From the NCBI RefSeq assembly GCF_958295425.1, contig NC_081146.1, positions 16,850,458 to 16,914,457 of the forward strand: DNA of 64,000 bases, in the 5' to 3' direction. The notes under the pieces were generated by a model. That model saw nothing but the letters and a program-made list of their open reading frames with translations, made no database searches and was not told the origin of the DNA. Numbering within the stretch: position 1 is the first letter of the stretch; every line of letters begins with the position of its first letter. Positions 1 to 9,900 of the stretch are shown piece after piece. The translations under genes and the position numbers were made by a program. Origin of the DNA: Solea solea (taxonomy: Eukaryota > Chordata > Actinopteri > Pleuronectiformes > Soleidae).

Positions 1-283
1 ATGCAGCATTTGTCCCCAGCTCACAGCCACTCTGAGAGCCAGCGATCCAAGTCCCCAGCTACACTCAACAGTAATAACAACAGCAGTGCCATGACAGGAG
101 AGGAAGGCCTGGAGAACAATACAGCTGGCTTGGCAACAGTGAAGTCAGAAAAATCAGAGACCCCATCTCCGCTTTCTGCTGCTGAAGGCACTGGGGCCCT
201 TGACCTGACTGCCACTCAACATGGCAGGCACTTCATCAAGGAGGAGAGCCACTTCAACATGCTGCTTCTAAACAGGGATCGAG
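1..283 (+). CDS. sall3: sall3 exon (3' part of the large zinc-finger exon), partial at window start
   Basis: The reading frame is open from base 1, so this is the tail of a longer exon. It encodes 94 residues plus the first base of the next codon and ends at G283 before a GT donor (284-285). The segment is Ser/Thr/Asn-rich linker typical of Spalt-like (SALL) repressors between zinc-finger clusters. Visible motifs are two psi-K-x-E sumoylation consensus sites, VKSE (residues 47-50 of this fragment) and IKEE (79-82), and a short LDLT (67-70) that loosely resembles a CtBP-type PxDLS motif. SALL proteins are nuclear C2H2 factors that recruit NuRD through an N-terminal motif lying outside the window. 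The ATG at base 1 is an internal methionine, not a start. The family assignment is firm because this joins in frame to the two downstream exons. The paralogue (sall3) is chosen from the C-terminus. Confidence 0.88.
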
Positions 284-579
284 GTGTGTTCAAAATCAAC
301 TTAATTTATTATTTTATTTAATTGGTTGTTATAATCAGAATATTCTGCATGACAATACCTATTCAATATCATGTTCGACACTGACAAATAGAAGTGACCA
401 AAGTGATGCTAATTATGACATATTGTTAGGCAGAGCAGCACATAAATAAACAAGCATAGGACTTATCAGCATGTGACTTGTACATGTTCCAGCCCTAAAA
501 AAGCAGATACTGCAGCCACATGGGCATGTGTTTATAAAATTAACCTGTATTCTTATATCTCCCCCCCCTTCTTCTCCAG
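284..579 (+). other. sall3: sall3 intron, 296 bp, phase 1
   Basis: The GT donor at 284-285 and a pyrimidine-rich acceptor ending in CAG at 577-579 bound this intron. Translation runs into a stop shortly after the donor, but joining 283 to 580 keeps the frame (NRDRG to LSTPNL). Its small size is normal for a compact fish genome. As far as I recall, SALL1-type genes carry this linker within one very large exon, so this intron may be a lineage-specific or paralogue-specific insertion. I cannot confirm this here. Confidence 0.85.
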
Positions 580-917
580 GGCTGAGCACTCCTAATTTAG
601 CCAGCACTGCTTCAAACATGGTCAAAATGGAAATGAACGGACACGGCAAGTCAATGTCTCTGAGTGACAACTCTCACCTGACTGTAGGAATCCATGTTCC
701 GGCTGCAACACCACAGACCACAATGAGCCCCAGCATCAACCCCATGTTGGCTCCCCCGCCTCCTAGACGCACTCCTAAGCAGCACAACTGCCACTCGTGT
801 GGGAAGAATTTCTCTTCAGCCAGTGCTCTGCTAATACATGAGCGTACACACACTGGGGAAAAACCATTTGCCTGCTCCATTTGTGGAAGGGCCTTCACCA
901 CAAAGGGTAATCTTAAG
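580..917 (+). CDS. sall3: sall3 exon with C-terminal C2H2 zinc-finger pair
   Basis: This exon encodes residues 95-207 of the fragment. It begins with the conserved-looking [15 protein letters not shown] linker, which holds a third psi-K-x-E site (VKME, 109-112). A Pro-rich stretch ([11 protein letters not shown]) follows, then the last SALL finger pair. Finger 1 has Cys165, Cys168, His181 and His185. The TGEKPF linker follows. Finger 2 has Cys193 and Cys196, and its histidines lie in the next exon. In SALL proteins such paired fingers bind DNA, often AT-rich. The exon ends at AAG (917) before a GT donor, in phase 0, between Lys and Val of NLKVHMGTH. The core [22 protein letters not shown] is the hallmark of the SALL terminal double finger. 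Confidence 0.93.
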
Positions 918-1460
918 GTATGAGGCAGTTTAATATATATGTATACCAATCAGAATTTTACATGAATGGGGTCATAACACTTTGGGATTTCTGTTTAAAG
1001 TAATGACATTTGGAGTTCAGTATGTCCCCTGCCCCCGTGCCACTTCATTTTTGTCTGTTTCATCAGTAAAGCAGAGGTTTTTCAGCATACAACCAGTTTA
1101 TACGGTAGTCAGTAAAATAATTTAGTTGTAACTGAAATTAAATGTTTTATTTAAATTGTCCCTTTATCTTTGAATATGACTAAAATATAGTTGCAAAGCC
1201 TGAAACCTAAAATCTGTTTATTTTCTGTTAGTTTTTCCATAAATGTCCAAAGGTGTTTTAAGATAACATTTTTTATTGTACAACAAACAATCCAAAAAAT
1301 ATCGGTTTGTTTTTACATTCAGTTTTGGGGTTTTCCGTTCCACTCCCATCCTATGTAAAAATAAAAATGTTTGTTTAGATGTAGTATTTTCCTTGGATGT
1401 GGCATTTGTGACTTACAGACGTGTTCCTGATGTTTACTTTTATTTTCTTGCTAATTTTAG
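918..1460 (+). other. sall3: sall3 last intron, 543 bp, phase 0
   Basis: The donor is GTATGA at 918 and the acceptor is a T-rich tract ending TTTTAG at 1455-1460. The intron interrupts the second zinc finger between Lys207 and Val208, which matches my recollection of the last intron of vertebrate SALL genes. The interior is AT-rich. I see no repeat, ORF or RNA gene in it. Confidence 0.88.
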
Positions 1461-1892
1461 GTTCATATGGGAACACACATGTGGAACAATGCTCCAGCTC
1501 GAAGGGGTCGGCGACTGTCTGTAGAGAATCCCATGGCCCTGCTGGGCGGGGATGCCATGAAGTTCAGCGAGATGTTCCAAAAGGATCTGGCGGCGCGGGC
1601 CATGAATGTCGACCCTGGTTTTTGGAACCAGTACGCTGCAGCCATCACCAACGGGCTGGCCATGAAAAACAATGAGATCTCTGTGATCCAGAATGGAGGA
1701 ATCACCCAGCTGCCCGTCAGCCTTGGCGGTACGGGAATCACTTCATTGGGAGCCATGCCTGGAGGAATGGACCGTGTTCATACGGGCGGCAGCCCTCCCA
1801 TGACGGGGATGGAGAAGATTGGTCTGGAAGTTGGGGTCAACCGTCCCTTCTCCAGATTTATGGAGGAGAACAAAGAGATTGGGATCAACTAA
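1461..1892 (+). CDS. sall3: sall3 terminal exon: end of last zinc finger and conserved C-terminus
   Basis: This exon encodes 143 residues and a TAA stop (1890-1892). It completes finger 2 (His209, His213), then gives MWNNAPARRGRRLS, a basic post-finger segment shared by SALL proteins. The downstream MKFSEMFQKDLAARA and DPGFWNQYAAAITNGLAM blocks and the NNEISVIQNGGI block are the conserved SALL tail. The last residues, RPFSRFMEENKEIGIN, fit what I remember of SALL3 (ending NKEIGIN). SALL1 ends differently, as I recall it (NKIAVS-like). No frameshift or premature stop is seen and GC is higher than in the flanks, so the gene looks intact. SALL3 acts in the nucleus as a developmental transcriptional repressor in limb/fin, neural and sensory tissues. 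Whether this is sall3a or sall3b cannot be told. Confidence 0.92.
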   Translation, partial: VHMGTHMWNNAPARRGRRLSVENPMALLGGDAMKFSEMFQKDLAARAMNVDPGFWNQYAAAITNGLAMKNNEISVIQNGGITQLPVSLGGTGITSLGAMPGGMDRVHTGGSPPMTGMEKIGLEVGVNRPFSRFMEENKEIGIN

Positions 1893-3105
1893 AAAAAACT
1901 TTCTGTATTATTCCAAGGTAGGCCTTTGGTAAAGACTAAGAGTCTGATGACAAGGAAATAAACTGCAGATCCAGTCTGAACTCGTGTGTGTTATATTATG
2001 TACAGATTAATATTTTTGTTTGTTTTTGGAAATATAGTATTTAGTATTGATTAGAGGTCTTTGCCTTTCACTCATTGCGTCCTCACTTGATATTTCACCT
2101 ATACGATGAATACTTTGTCTCTTGTTTGAGAATATGTCGTCTTGCAAGATTTGCATGGTACTTATTGGTTTTTATTAGTATGTTTGACTGCTTTTATGAT
2201 TTTTTTTTTTTTTTTGAAAACCAGGATCCTGCCTCATTTATGATGGGCAAGCATCTAATATGGACAGGACTAAAACTGAGCAGAACATGGGTTTGTGTAA
2301 AGACAGTCTTGCCTTTTCCTGGGAACCTTGTTTATGATTGCCCATGGATAGACTGAAGAAAAGACTGAAGTATAGTGTTTCTGTGCTTGCCTGATTTTTT
2401 TTTTCTCATGAACTAGAAAACTTGAAAAAAGATGTTTGAAATATTTCAATCTTTACATTTAGTCTCCCAGCATTGTCTTATAATATTGTCCTGTGTCTTT
2501 AGTATTTATGATATTGACAAAAAAGCGGGTATACAAAAATATATTTAATGGCCCAAGCATTTTATTGATCCATTTCTTTTCTAAACTGCAGGCTTCACTG
2601 GTGAATATCTCTTTCAATAAAGAAAATATGTTGTCCGAGTTCAACAACGGAGAAAAAAAATTAGGATATCTATTGAGACTATGTGTTTCTCATAACATGG
2701 TTAAGAGGCTAGAGATATCTGAAGCTGCTACGAACACAACCCTGCTTTTAACCTTTGTAAAAAGAAAAAAGAAGTGATCCTTTTGAAGAAATATCTATGT
2801 ATAGAAATACAGACAAATCTAAAACAGGTATGCATATTTTGTATCACATAAAAATAGACATCATGAGTTGAGAGTATTTGTCATGTTTGTGAATGCACTT
2901 TTTAAAAACAAGACGTTTTGTCTGTGATTTACCGTTAACCTTTTGACTGAGCTATCTATCACGTGCTGTTTTCATTGTTTTCAGCGTACCACTCCTACAA
3001 TTTGCAGAGTCGGTTCTCTGTTATTGCATCTGTGCTACTCGTCAGAGTGCAAACTCATCACTCAATCAAAACCTTCTTAAATAAATAAAAAAAAGAAAAC
3101 AGGTG
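1893..3105 (+). other. sall3: sall3 3' UTR (inferred extent)
   Basis: AT-rich sequence directly after the stop codon, with no coding potential. It holds AATAAA hexamers at 1957-1962, 2616-2621, 3080-3085 and 3084-3089. The distal pair is followed within about 15 bases by a GT-rich stretch (3101-3120), the best match to a cleavage/polyadenylation site. This gives a UTR of about 1.2 kb. The 3' end is inferred; proximal sites could make shorter UTRs. Confidence 0.65.
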
Positions 3106-3120
3106 TGTGTTTGAGGTGTT
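3080..3120 (+). terminator. Candidate poly(A) signal and downstream GT-rich element of sall3
   Basis: Two overlapping AATAAA hexamers (3080-3085 and 3084-3089) lie in AAATAAATAAAA. An A-rich stretch follows, then AGGTGTGTGTTTGAGGTGTT at 3101-3120. Hexamer plus GU-rich downstream element is the standard vertebrate cleavage and polyadenylation layout. The site at 1957 lacks such a clear downstream element. Confidence 0.6.
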
Positions 3121-3490
3121 TCCTTAACTGCATCATGTTGCCCCTTTATTTGTTTGATTTTATTTTATTTACCCTTCTATTCCCATAAATGAAAAGAAAA
3201 ATACCAGGTATTTTTTTTTTTACATTTTTGCGGTCATTATATTTGACAGATTTTGAAAACATCAAATTTAAATTATGTAATTATGTTTTTAAGTCATTCC
3301 CTTTGTCTAATAAGTATTGTAAATGACATTTCCCTATAAATATATTAGATTTTAAATTTTAGAAAATGTATTGAAAAACCTGGCTTTGGCACATTTCTAT
3401 ATCAAACAGTTTCCAAATAATGTATACTGGTTTCGGAAGATTAAAAGTCTATCTTTATTATTATTTCTGTTCCATAATTTATTTACTTTA

Positions 3491-3492
<2 letters not shown>

Positions 3493-3520
<28 letters not shown>
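3493..3520. repeat. (TG)14 microsatellite
   Basis: An uninterrupted TG dinucleotide run. It abuts a recognised teleost repeat (3521-3764), whose copies commonly begin or end in TG runs. Confidence 0.95.
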
Positions 3521-3523
<3 letters not shown>

Positions 3524-3764
3524 TTGGTTCCCCTATATTGTTAGGACCAGTATTTCTCATTGAAACCAAAATCTGGTCCCTATGAGGCAGAACCTCATTC
3601 CTGAGGGATTACGTTTTACACTGTAGTTAGGGTACGGTTAGGTTTAGGCATTAACTGAATATGGTTAAGGTTAAGGTTAAGCCGTTTAGGTTGTCCAAGT
3701 GAATTGGCATCTATGCAGTGTCCTAAGAAGAATAGCTGCAGAAATCTGTGTGTGTGTGTGTGTG
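3521..3764 (+). repeat. Teleost GGTTAGG-bearing interspersed repeat, copy 1
   Basis: Flanked by TG runs on both sides. It contains 'ggaccag', 'tctggtccctatgag', a block of degenerate GGTTAGG/GGTTAAGG units (3626-3690) and a tail with 'gcagtgtcctaagaagaata'. This architecture is one I know as a very common fish interspersed repeat. A second, inverted copy lies at 17853-18060, with the shared block around 'aatgcattatgtctat'. Its TTAGG-like units are internal to the repeat and are not telomere. Confidence 0.65.
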
Positions 3765-5900
3765 CACGTTTTAGCAATGGTGACATCCTCTCAGCACCCA
3801 GTCCTATAGTGCAGTACACTTCACACATGTGGTCCACACATGTGCATACTGAGCAATCACAACCACACACATACACACAACTACAACTACACACATATAC
3901 ACACTCTGACACACACACTCACAAATACCCATGTTCTTCCTCCCCCCCCAGTATAAAAAAGGGCCAGACAGAATCAAGCAGGCCTAAAAAACACATAGAC
4001 ATAAAAAAATCTCCCTGCTGTGAACAATGTGCAGCTACATCAGATGCTTGATGAAAGTGAATGCTTTAATCTTTGAGAAAATAAGAGATTTTAAGTGCTT
4101 GTGTACGACTGGAGACTTTATGCTGAATTCCTCCACCACAGCTTCCGTCTCATTTTCATGTCCGCCTGTACAATATAATTAAATCTTAGAGGCAAAAATA
4201 GTGTAAATACAGCATTTGAACCTGGTCAAAATGTTGTCTTCCATTTGCTGCCAGTTTAATGTGTCTCTGAGCAGCTGATTTACATGAGCCAAAACTACTA
4301 AAAGCACATCATTTATTGAGTCGCTGAAACCCTCAAACCAACAACACATTAATAATGCATATTAAAAGAAAAGATGCATCTGTGGTGCACGATAATGCCA
4401 TCACCTGTTGTAAAACAACCAAGCCTATCAGCACATTGCCCACTGCAGCTGAACATGATGTTTGGTCTATCATAGTCCAGCTTACATCAGCTTTCATTAA
4501 CAAGCCATAAGTGTTTATTTTTGTGTTATTTTTCCCTCGACTCACACACACACACATTACTTTCCGTGCAGATGAATCTGAGTTACGTCTTCCCTCAGGA
4601 GCTCTTCAGGCTGATGCGGTAATGTGTGCTGCCGTTTGAAAGGCCATTGTTTGACATTGCACTGTCAGCTGATTGTGCGGGCTTAGTCAGTGGAATTGTC
4701 AAGTAATGAAGAAATTTCATAGCGACCGTTTCTCTCTATGAAGGCGCTTATTTTGCTCATATTCGGCCAAATACATTCCACTCATTCTTCGACTCATGTG
4801 CTCACATTTTGCAGACAGCCAGTACATACATGCATGTTAGGACTGTTGTTTGCGACTCTGAATGGAAATTCTTGCCAAATTTATAATATAATTTAATAGG
4901 CAGTTGCTGCAGCCTCATATAAAATACTCTGGAAAGAAAGGCTGTTTCACCTCAAGTGAATTCAATTATGATGCCTCTCCTGTTTCACACGGGGTTAAAC
5001 GAGGTTATAAACTATGACACTATCGGATTGTTATTTCCACAACAAAACTTCACCTTGTTATCCAGATATTTATTTATTTTTCCATTAAGCAATACACTAC
5101 AAAGGAATGTCCACCATGTGAAGTGCAATTTAATTTTACTGTTAAAAACAGAACATTAATGAGCAACAGGGGAACGCAGACAAGGAATTATTTAAGGTGT
5201 GTCCATTTAAGAGGATTTTAACAAGTATAATTTTAGAGTGGGTTACAAGGCTAATTTTCTAAAAGCAAACAAAACGTGCCTTTCCATTTCTCCTGGATAT
5301 TTTTTCTCCTCTTGAAATGTGGCAGCCTTCCTCTTTGTTCAGTGCACAGAGCAAATTGCTTGGCTTTTCCTCCCCTGTTTTATCTGCACTTCACTTGTGC
5401 TTGTGTGCTACCTGTTTGAAGTGAATATGTGTGACATTTGGGCATGGCACAGTGTGAACAGACAGGCCATCATTGGGACAGGGCTGTCGGCTGTTTGTTT
5501 AATGCCCTGCCTACTGTGAAAGGCTCCCTGAAACAGGCGCAGTAAATATCCCCATTGATCCAGAGGCAGGGGGCCCTATGATGATGTAGTGGCGAAGAGG
5601 CACAGAAGTAAATCTAACCGACAGTAATCCAATCCCATTCTCAAGGCTCTGGGATCTGAGATAGGTGCTTTAAATCCAAAAGTGTGCCTTTTTGCACAAT
5701 TTCTCTGCCTTTGTTGGTGCTGCGTCTCTTGTTTTTTACTTCCATGTCTCAGCTCTAGAGGCAATCAATAGCTTGCTGAGGCACAGCTATCTTTTATATT
5801 TGTTGAAATTCAAAGTCCCATAATGATGTCACAAATTCGGCACCATGTCATTCCACTGTCAGATTTCCCCCCCACACACACTTAACTTTTGTTTGTCTAA
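3765..5900. other. Non-coding stretch: CA-rich patch, then nothing recognised
   Basis: An imperfect CA-rich patch runs from 3830 to 3935. It generates the short ORFs on both strands here, and there is a small CA run at 4541-4557. The remainder is ordinary AT-rich non-coding sequence. I see no exon with plausible splice sites, no RNA gene and no clear mobile element. Confidence 0.6.
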
Positions 5901-6613
5901 AGAATGCGCATTCACACCCCCTTAACTCCAGAGTTAAAAGAGTGTGAAAGGTGTGCGCACTCCTCAGGTAATCGGTGTTCTCCGAGGATGGCAGCGGAAT
6001 ATACTGGAAACCCCATTAGGCTGGAATTTCTCTTTGGTGGCCAAATGTTGCCTCCATATCGCTCGACTGGTTGCTTGGCTGCTCCCGCAAGTGTTAGTTT
6101 TCATGCAGGCTCTCAAGATGACAATGTTATGCACTCCAGAGCCCTTGGAATAGGATTGTGTGGTTTACAAATTCAAATTCCTTCCTGTATGGATTGTTGA
6201 GAACTGCTGAAGCACGGCACACTTTAGCCCGGTGAGTTTTCTGAAACATTAACAGTTTGGTACAGCAAAGGATCCGCGGCATCACTCACCAGAGGAGATG
6301 CCTGTGGTCGCAAGCTCTCGTCAACATTCTATTTAATGGACTTGACTGCATACACCCAACAGTAGTCAGTGGTTATCGAAACCTACATTTAATGTTACTC
6401 ACCACAGGGTGCAGAGAGACTGCGGGATTTTGGAAGGTTTCAATGATTTGACCTGGTTTCGGATATGAAATGACACAGTTGCTACAAAGCTCCAGTGTGT
6501 AATATCTGTCACACCTCACACACACACACATACACACAAACTGAGCTTCTGCAATGAGTGACAGAGATGCTGCAGCGCTAACACACACACACACACACAG
6601 GTTTTCGGCGCAA
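5901..6613. other. Non-coding stretch with CA microsatellites
   Basis: Contains a near-palindrome TTAACTCCAGAGTTAA (5922-5937) and two CA runs (about 6518-6540 and 6581-6600). The ORFs here are low-complexity or lack any family signature. The second CA run directly precedes the duplicated segment at 6614. Confidence 0.55.
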
Positions 6614-6850
6614 CTCAGGGCTATGAGGATTAGGAGAAATATTGCGTGGGTGCTTCTTGGTGTTTTCAGCCAGGTAGGCGAGCAGTGACACCAGACTTTC
6701 CCCACGCCTCAGCTGAGCCTGAAGCGCTCTCTGAGGGGACTACACTAGGTCCATATTCCAACCATTCACTGCTGTCTTGCTGTACCAGCATAGTGCTTCT
6801 TCCCTTACCCTTTGCATCACTCTGTGTGCAGTGTGGGAATGTAGTTGCGC
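6614..6850 (+). repeat. Duplicated segment, copy A (partner at 18071-18283)
   Basis: Shares the 16-mer CTATGAGGATTAGGAG (6621-6636) with 18079-18094. Collinear similarity continues downstream: GAGCAGTGA, CTCC/CCCCAC.CCTCAG, TGAG.CTG.AGCGCT, 'cactctgt.tgcag' and GGGAATGT. Divergence is substantial, so the duplication is old. Either an ancient interspersed repeat or a duplicated regulatory element would fit. I recognise no protein or RNA in it. Confidence 0.65.
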
Positions 6851-9800
6851 AACACCAAAACAAAACGCTGTTTTACTGAGGAACACAGAGAGAGTCATGT
6901 GGATTTAATAGGCTTAACCAGCACTGTGTGAACCCATTTGACAACGGTTTAATTTAACAAACGTTTGTTTCAATCAAGTCATAATATTTCGGCAAAAACC
7001 GAGTCACGGTGGCCAAGACAAGAATGGAGGGCACCTATATGAAACATGGATGCAGCCCTTTAATCTCGCGCCATTGCACTGTGCAGTCCTTTGAAATATA
7101 GTGACAAGTTTAAGCCAAAAAGTTTATTAGTCCATTTCAGCTTAAAGTACAACTGGGCTGGCCAGACGCAGGTTGAAGAACAACCCCCTGGCCATGCTGT
7201 TGAAGTCTAGTCAAGGTGGGGGTAGTTTTATCTTGTGCGTTTTGGTGCTTTAAGAAAGTGGGAAAAGAAGATGGGGTGGGGTGTGGGGGGTGGGTGTTTT
7301 GGAAAATCAATGAATGCATGAAACATAGTGGTGGTCCACCTGAAAAGGAACACGTCATCAATTAAACAAACTTGGCGAACAGGGCCAATTCATCAGAGTG
7401 TGGCGTGGATCAGCTATTGGGCTCAGCTTCGACGTGACAAATGCCGGACCTCCTCTGTGTGCCCAAGGTTGCCGATCGATAGAGATCATCATTGTGATGT
7501 GGCCTTTTATCTCTCAGACCGCTCCCTCAAGCCTTATATTATTCCCAACACAGAGATCTCAAAGGGAGAAGGAGGGGTAAGAAGGGCATGAGCTTGATTG
7601 TATCTTTTATTCTCAGAACTTATGGACATATTTTTTATGGCTTTTGATGATCAGCCTTGTCCTCAAGCAGGTAAGGATTTAGGGTCCCTATTGGGTTTCA
7701 TACCCTCTGCTTTCACATGTTTCATCTTGTGATTATTCCTTGGTATAGATGAATATCACTCTGGTTAACATGTTGTTGCTCGCTGACGAATTGTATCCTC
7801 TCAACACAAGCCTGCTCCCCCTCAGCAGCACTTATTCAAATGTGTCAAATCCGGCTGAAGAGGAAAGCCTCCTGGGCTGCTATTGATTTTTGCCATTATG
7901 GAATTCCATGCCAATAAAGTGTCATGACTTACTATAACAGTCCAATGATTAGGCCCTGCTTTAGTCACGTGACCATGGAGGGCTTCCTCATTATCAGAGG
8001 CCATTATGAGAAAATTGAGTTTTGCAATTGAGTTATGCAATGATAAATATTGACTAATTTTAGCATTAATCGGCTGGTTTAGCTATGTGTATTGGAAAAT
8101 AGGCCTATCGAGTTGCCAGTAATTGCAGTGTTATTGTTGTCTGCACCGTGATCCACTCTTCTGACTTTGTTTTCAACTCTTCAACTCTTGATGTGAAGCC
8201 ATATCCGACACACACTCAGTATGTTTCCATACACAGTTAAGTTGGACTACACCATTTGTTTGGACCAGGGTCCTTGGTAAAAGCACTCGCTGGGAATCAA
8301 TTTATAGAATGAAGTGTGTCCCTCTCCACTAAAGATATACTCAGTTTGTTAGTATTAGGTGGTTTCTGGTTTAGCTGGTGTCTAGTTGTCCGCAAGTCCT
8401 ATCATCCCTGAACTTTAAGATATTAAATTCTTTGAAATTGGCAGAGCATGAACTTGGTCTCATCCGTCCAAAAAAAACAAAAACGTACTGGCCTGAATTT
8501 TGCTGTTGTCTTCATCTTCTGTGTACTGGTTTCTTATATTATTTTCAGGTCAAAGCAAGAGGGGGAACAATAAACCGCCTTCACTGCCTTTAGGCCGACT
8601 AAACGTATGTACATGCAGTAGTAACTAGTACTGGGACTTACACAAATTGGATTTAGTAGTTTCATTTGGGCTAAAATTGTAGAAGACATGATGGCATGAT
8701 GTAAAAAGAAATTACATCATGAAATTACACTGATCAAATCTGTGCTCATATAATCTATACATTTAATGGTTTGCTTCAAATGTCCAGTAACTTTCATCCA
8801 TTCGACAAATAAATAAATAAAACAACTTTCAAATGTGCTAAAAATGCTAATTGATCCATATCATGAAAATGTGCAAGCTGTAACCAGATTTTGCCAACAC
8901 AAGCTTTCGTCTTTAAGGCCTCAGTTAGGGCGTATATGTTGCACTTCACTGTCTTTGTCAAATCTGTTCTGTTCCTTGTCCAGTTCCCTGAAACTCTACA
9001 CCTGGGCTGCAGTTTAAAATATGCATGCGGACACTATCGGTTACATGCTTCTATCCTGCTCCAGCTGGGAGAAATTGAGGATATTACAACTCGGTCTGTG
9101 TTCCAGCGACTAACCCTAGTTTCCCCAACACTGATTTGAACCAGTCTCTCCTATCTGCTGCTCATTAGATGAGATTTCAGCCATGCTCGTAGCAGCAGGA
9201 ATGAATACAGGCAAGTCTTGCAAAACTACTCCAACAGTAGCTCTTGAAAATATGGCAGGGTGGGCTCTTGTTCTGCTCCAAATGAAATTAAATTAGCATT
9301 TGTGGTTTAACACGCAGCTGGAGTTATTTATCAACTCACTTAGATGTCACTCTGAGATTTTAATCACACGCTAACTTTGTCTTTTTTACTGTTTTGATAC
9401 AGATTGTGGTTATGACTGGCAGTTCTCCGGTGTTTGTATAGTGGTGAGGTAAATACTGTAGGTAAGTTTAATTATGCATCCTTAAATAAATGATCACTTT
9501 ACAGTTTCAGTAATGGAAAAATTGGCCCTTGTTGTGATTTCTGATGGCAGCAGAGAACAGTGAACAGTGCAGAGCAATGACACAGCCCTGGGCCTTGATC
9601 TGCAGTGTACATTAATATATAGAAAGAAAGCACATCCTCAGCACATCCTGCAACACCCTCTCGACTCATACTGTTTTTGACGCAGCCAGATTGTGACAGG
9701 TACTTGCTGATGTACGGAATTTGAGGAGTTCAGAGTTGTCACTGTCAGTGATTGACATGATGAGAGGATCAATGTAAAAGCCTTCCTGCCAGGCAATAAT

Positions 9801-9900
9801 CCATCCAAACTGATCACGCTTAAAATTGCCTGGGGGTATTGATTACATGTGCAGGCCCAGAAAACACCGTAAGCACTGTGCAATAACAATCAAGTTGGCT
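6851..9900. other. Non-coding stretch with a candidate conserved element near 7.9 kb
   Basis: No exon, tRNA or recognised transposon seen. A complex, non-repetitive block at about 7840-8060 contains CCATTAT, CCAATGATTAGG and the 10-bp palindrome GTCACGTGAC (7964-7973), which is a good bHLH-ZIP E-box. A G-rich patch lies at 7270-7300. The rest is unremarkable AT-rich sequence. Confidence 0.5.

Noticed and set aside
1..321. Taking base 1 ATG as the gene start and 321 as the end of a small protein
   Set aside because: The peptide is internal SALL linker. The frame is open at the window edge, and coding stops at the GT donor at 284; the last 12 residues of that ORF are intron.
1461..1892. Assigning the gene to SALL1 or SALL4 rather than SALL3
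   Set aside because: The extreme C-terminus (RFMEENKEIGIN) fits SALL3 as I remember it and differs from SALL1. This rests on memory, so it should be confirmed by phylogeny.
2493..2777. 94-residue ORF in the 3' UTR
   Set aside because: AT-rich, Lys/Asn/Leu-biased, no domain, and lies within the inferred untranslated region.
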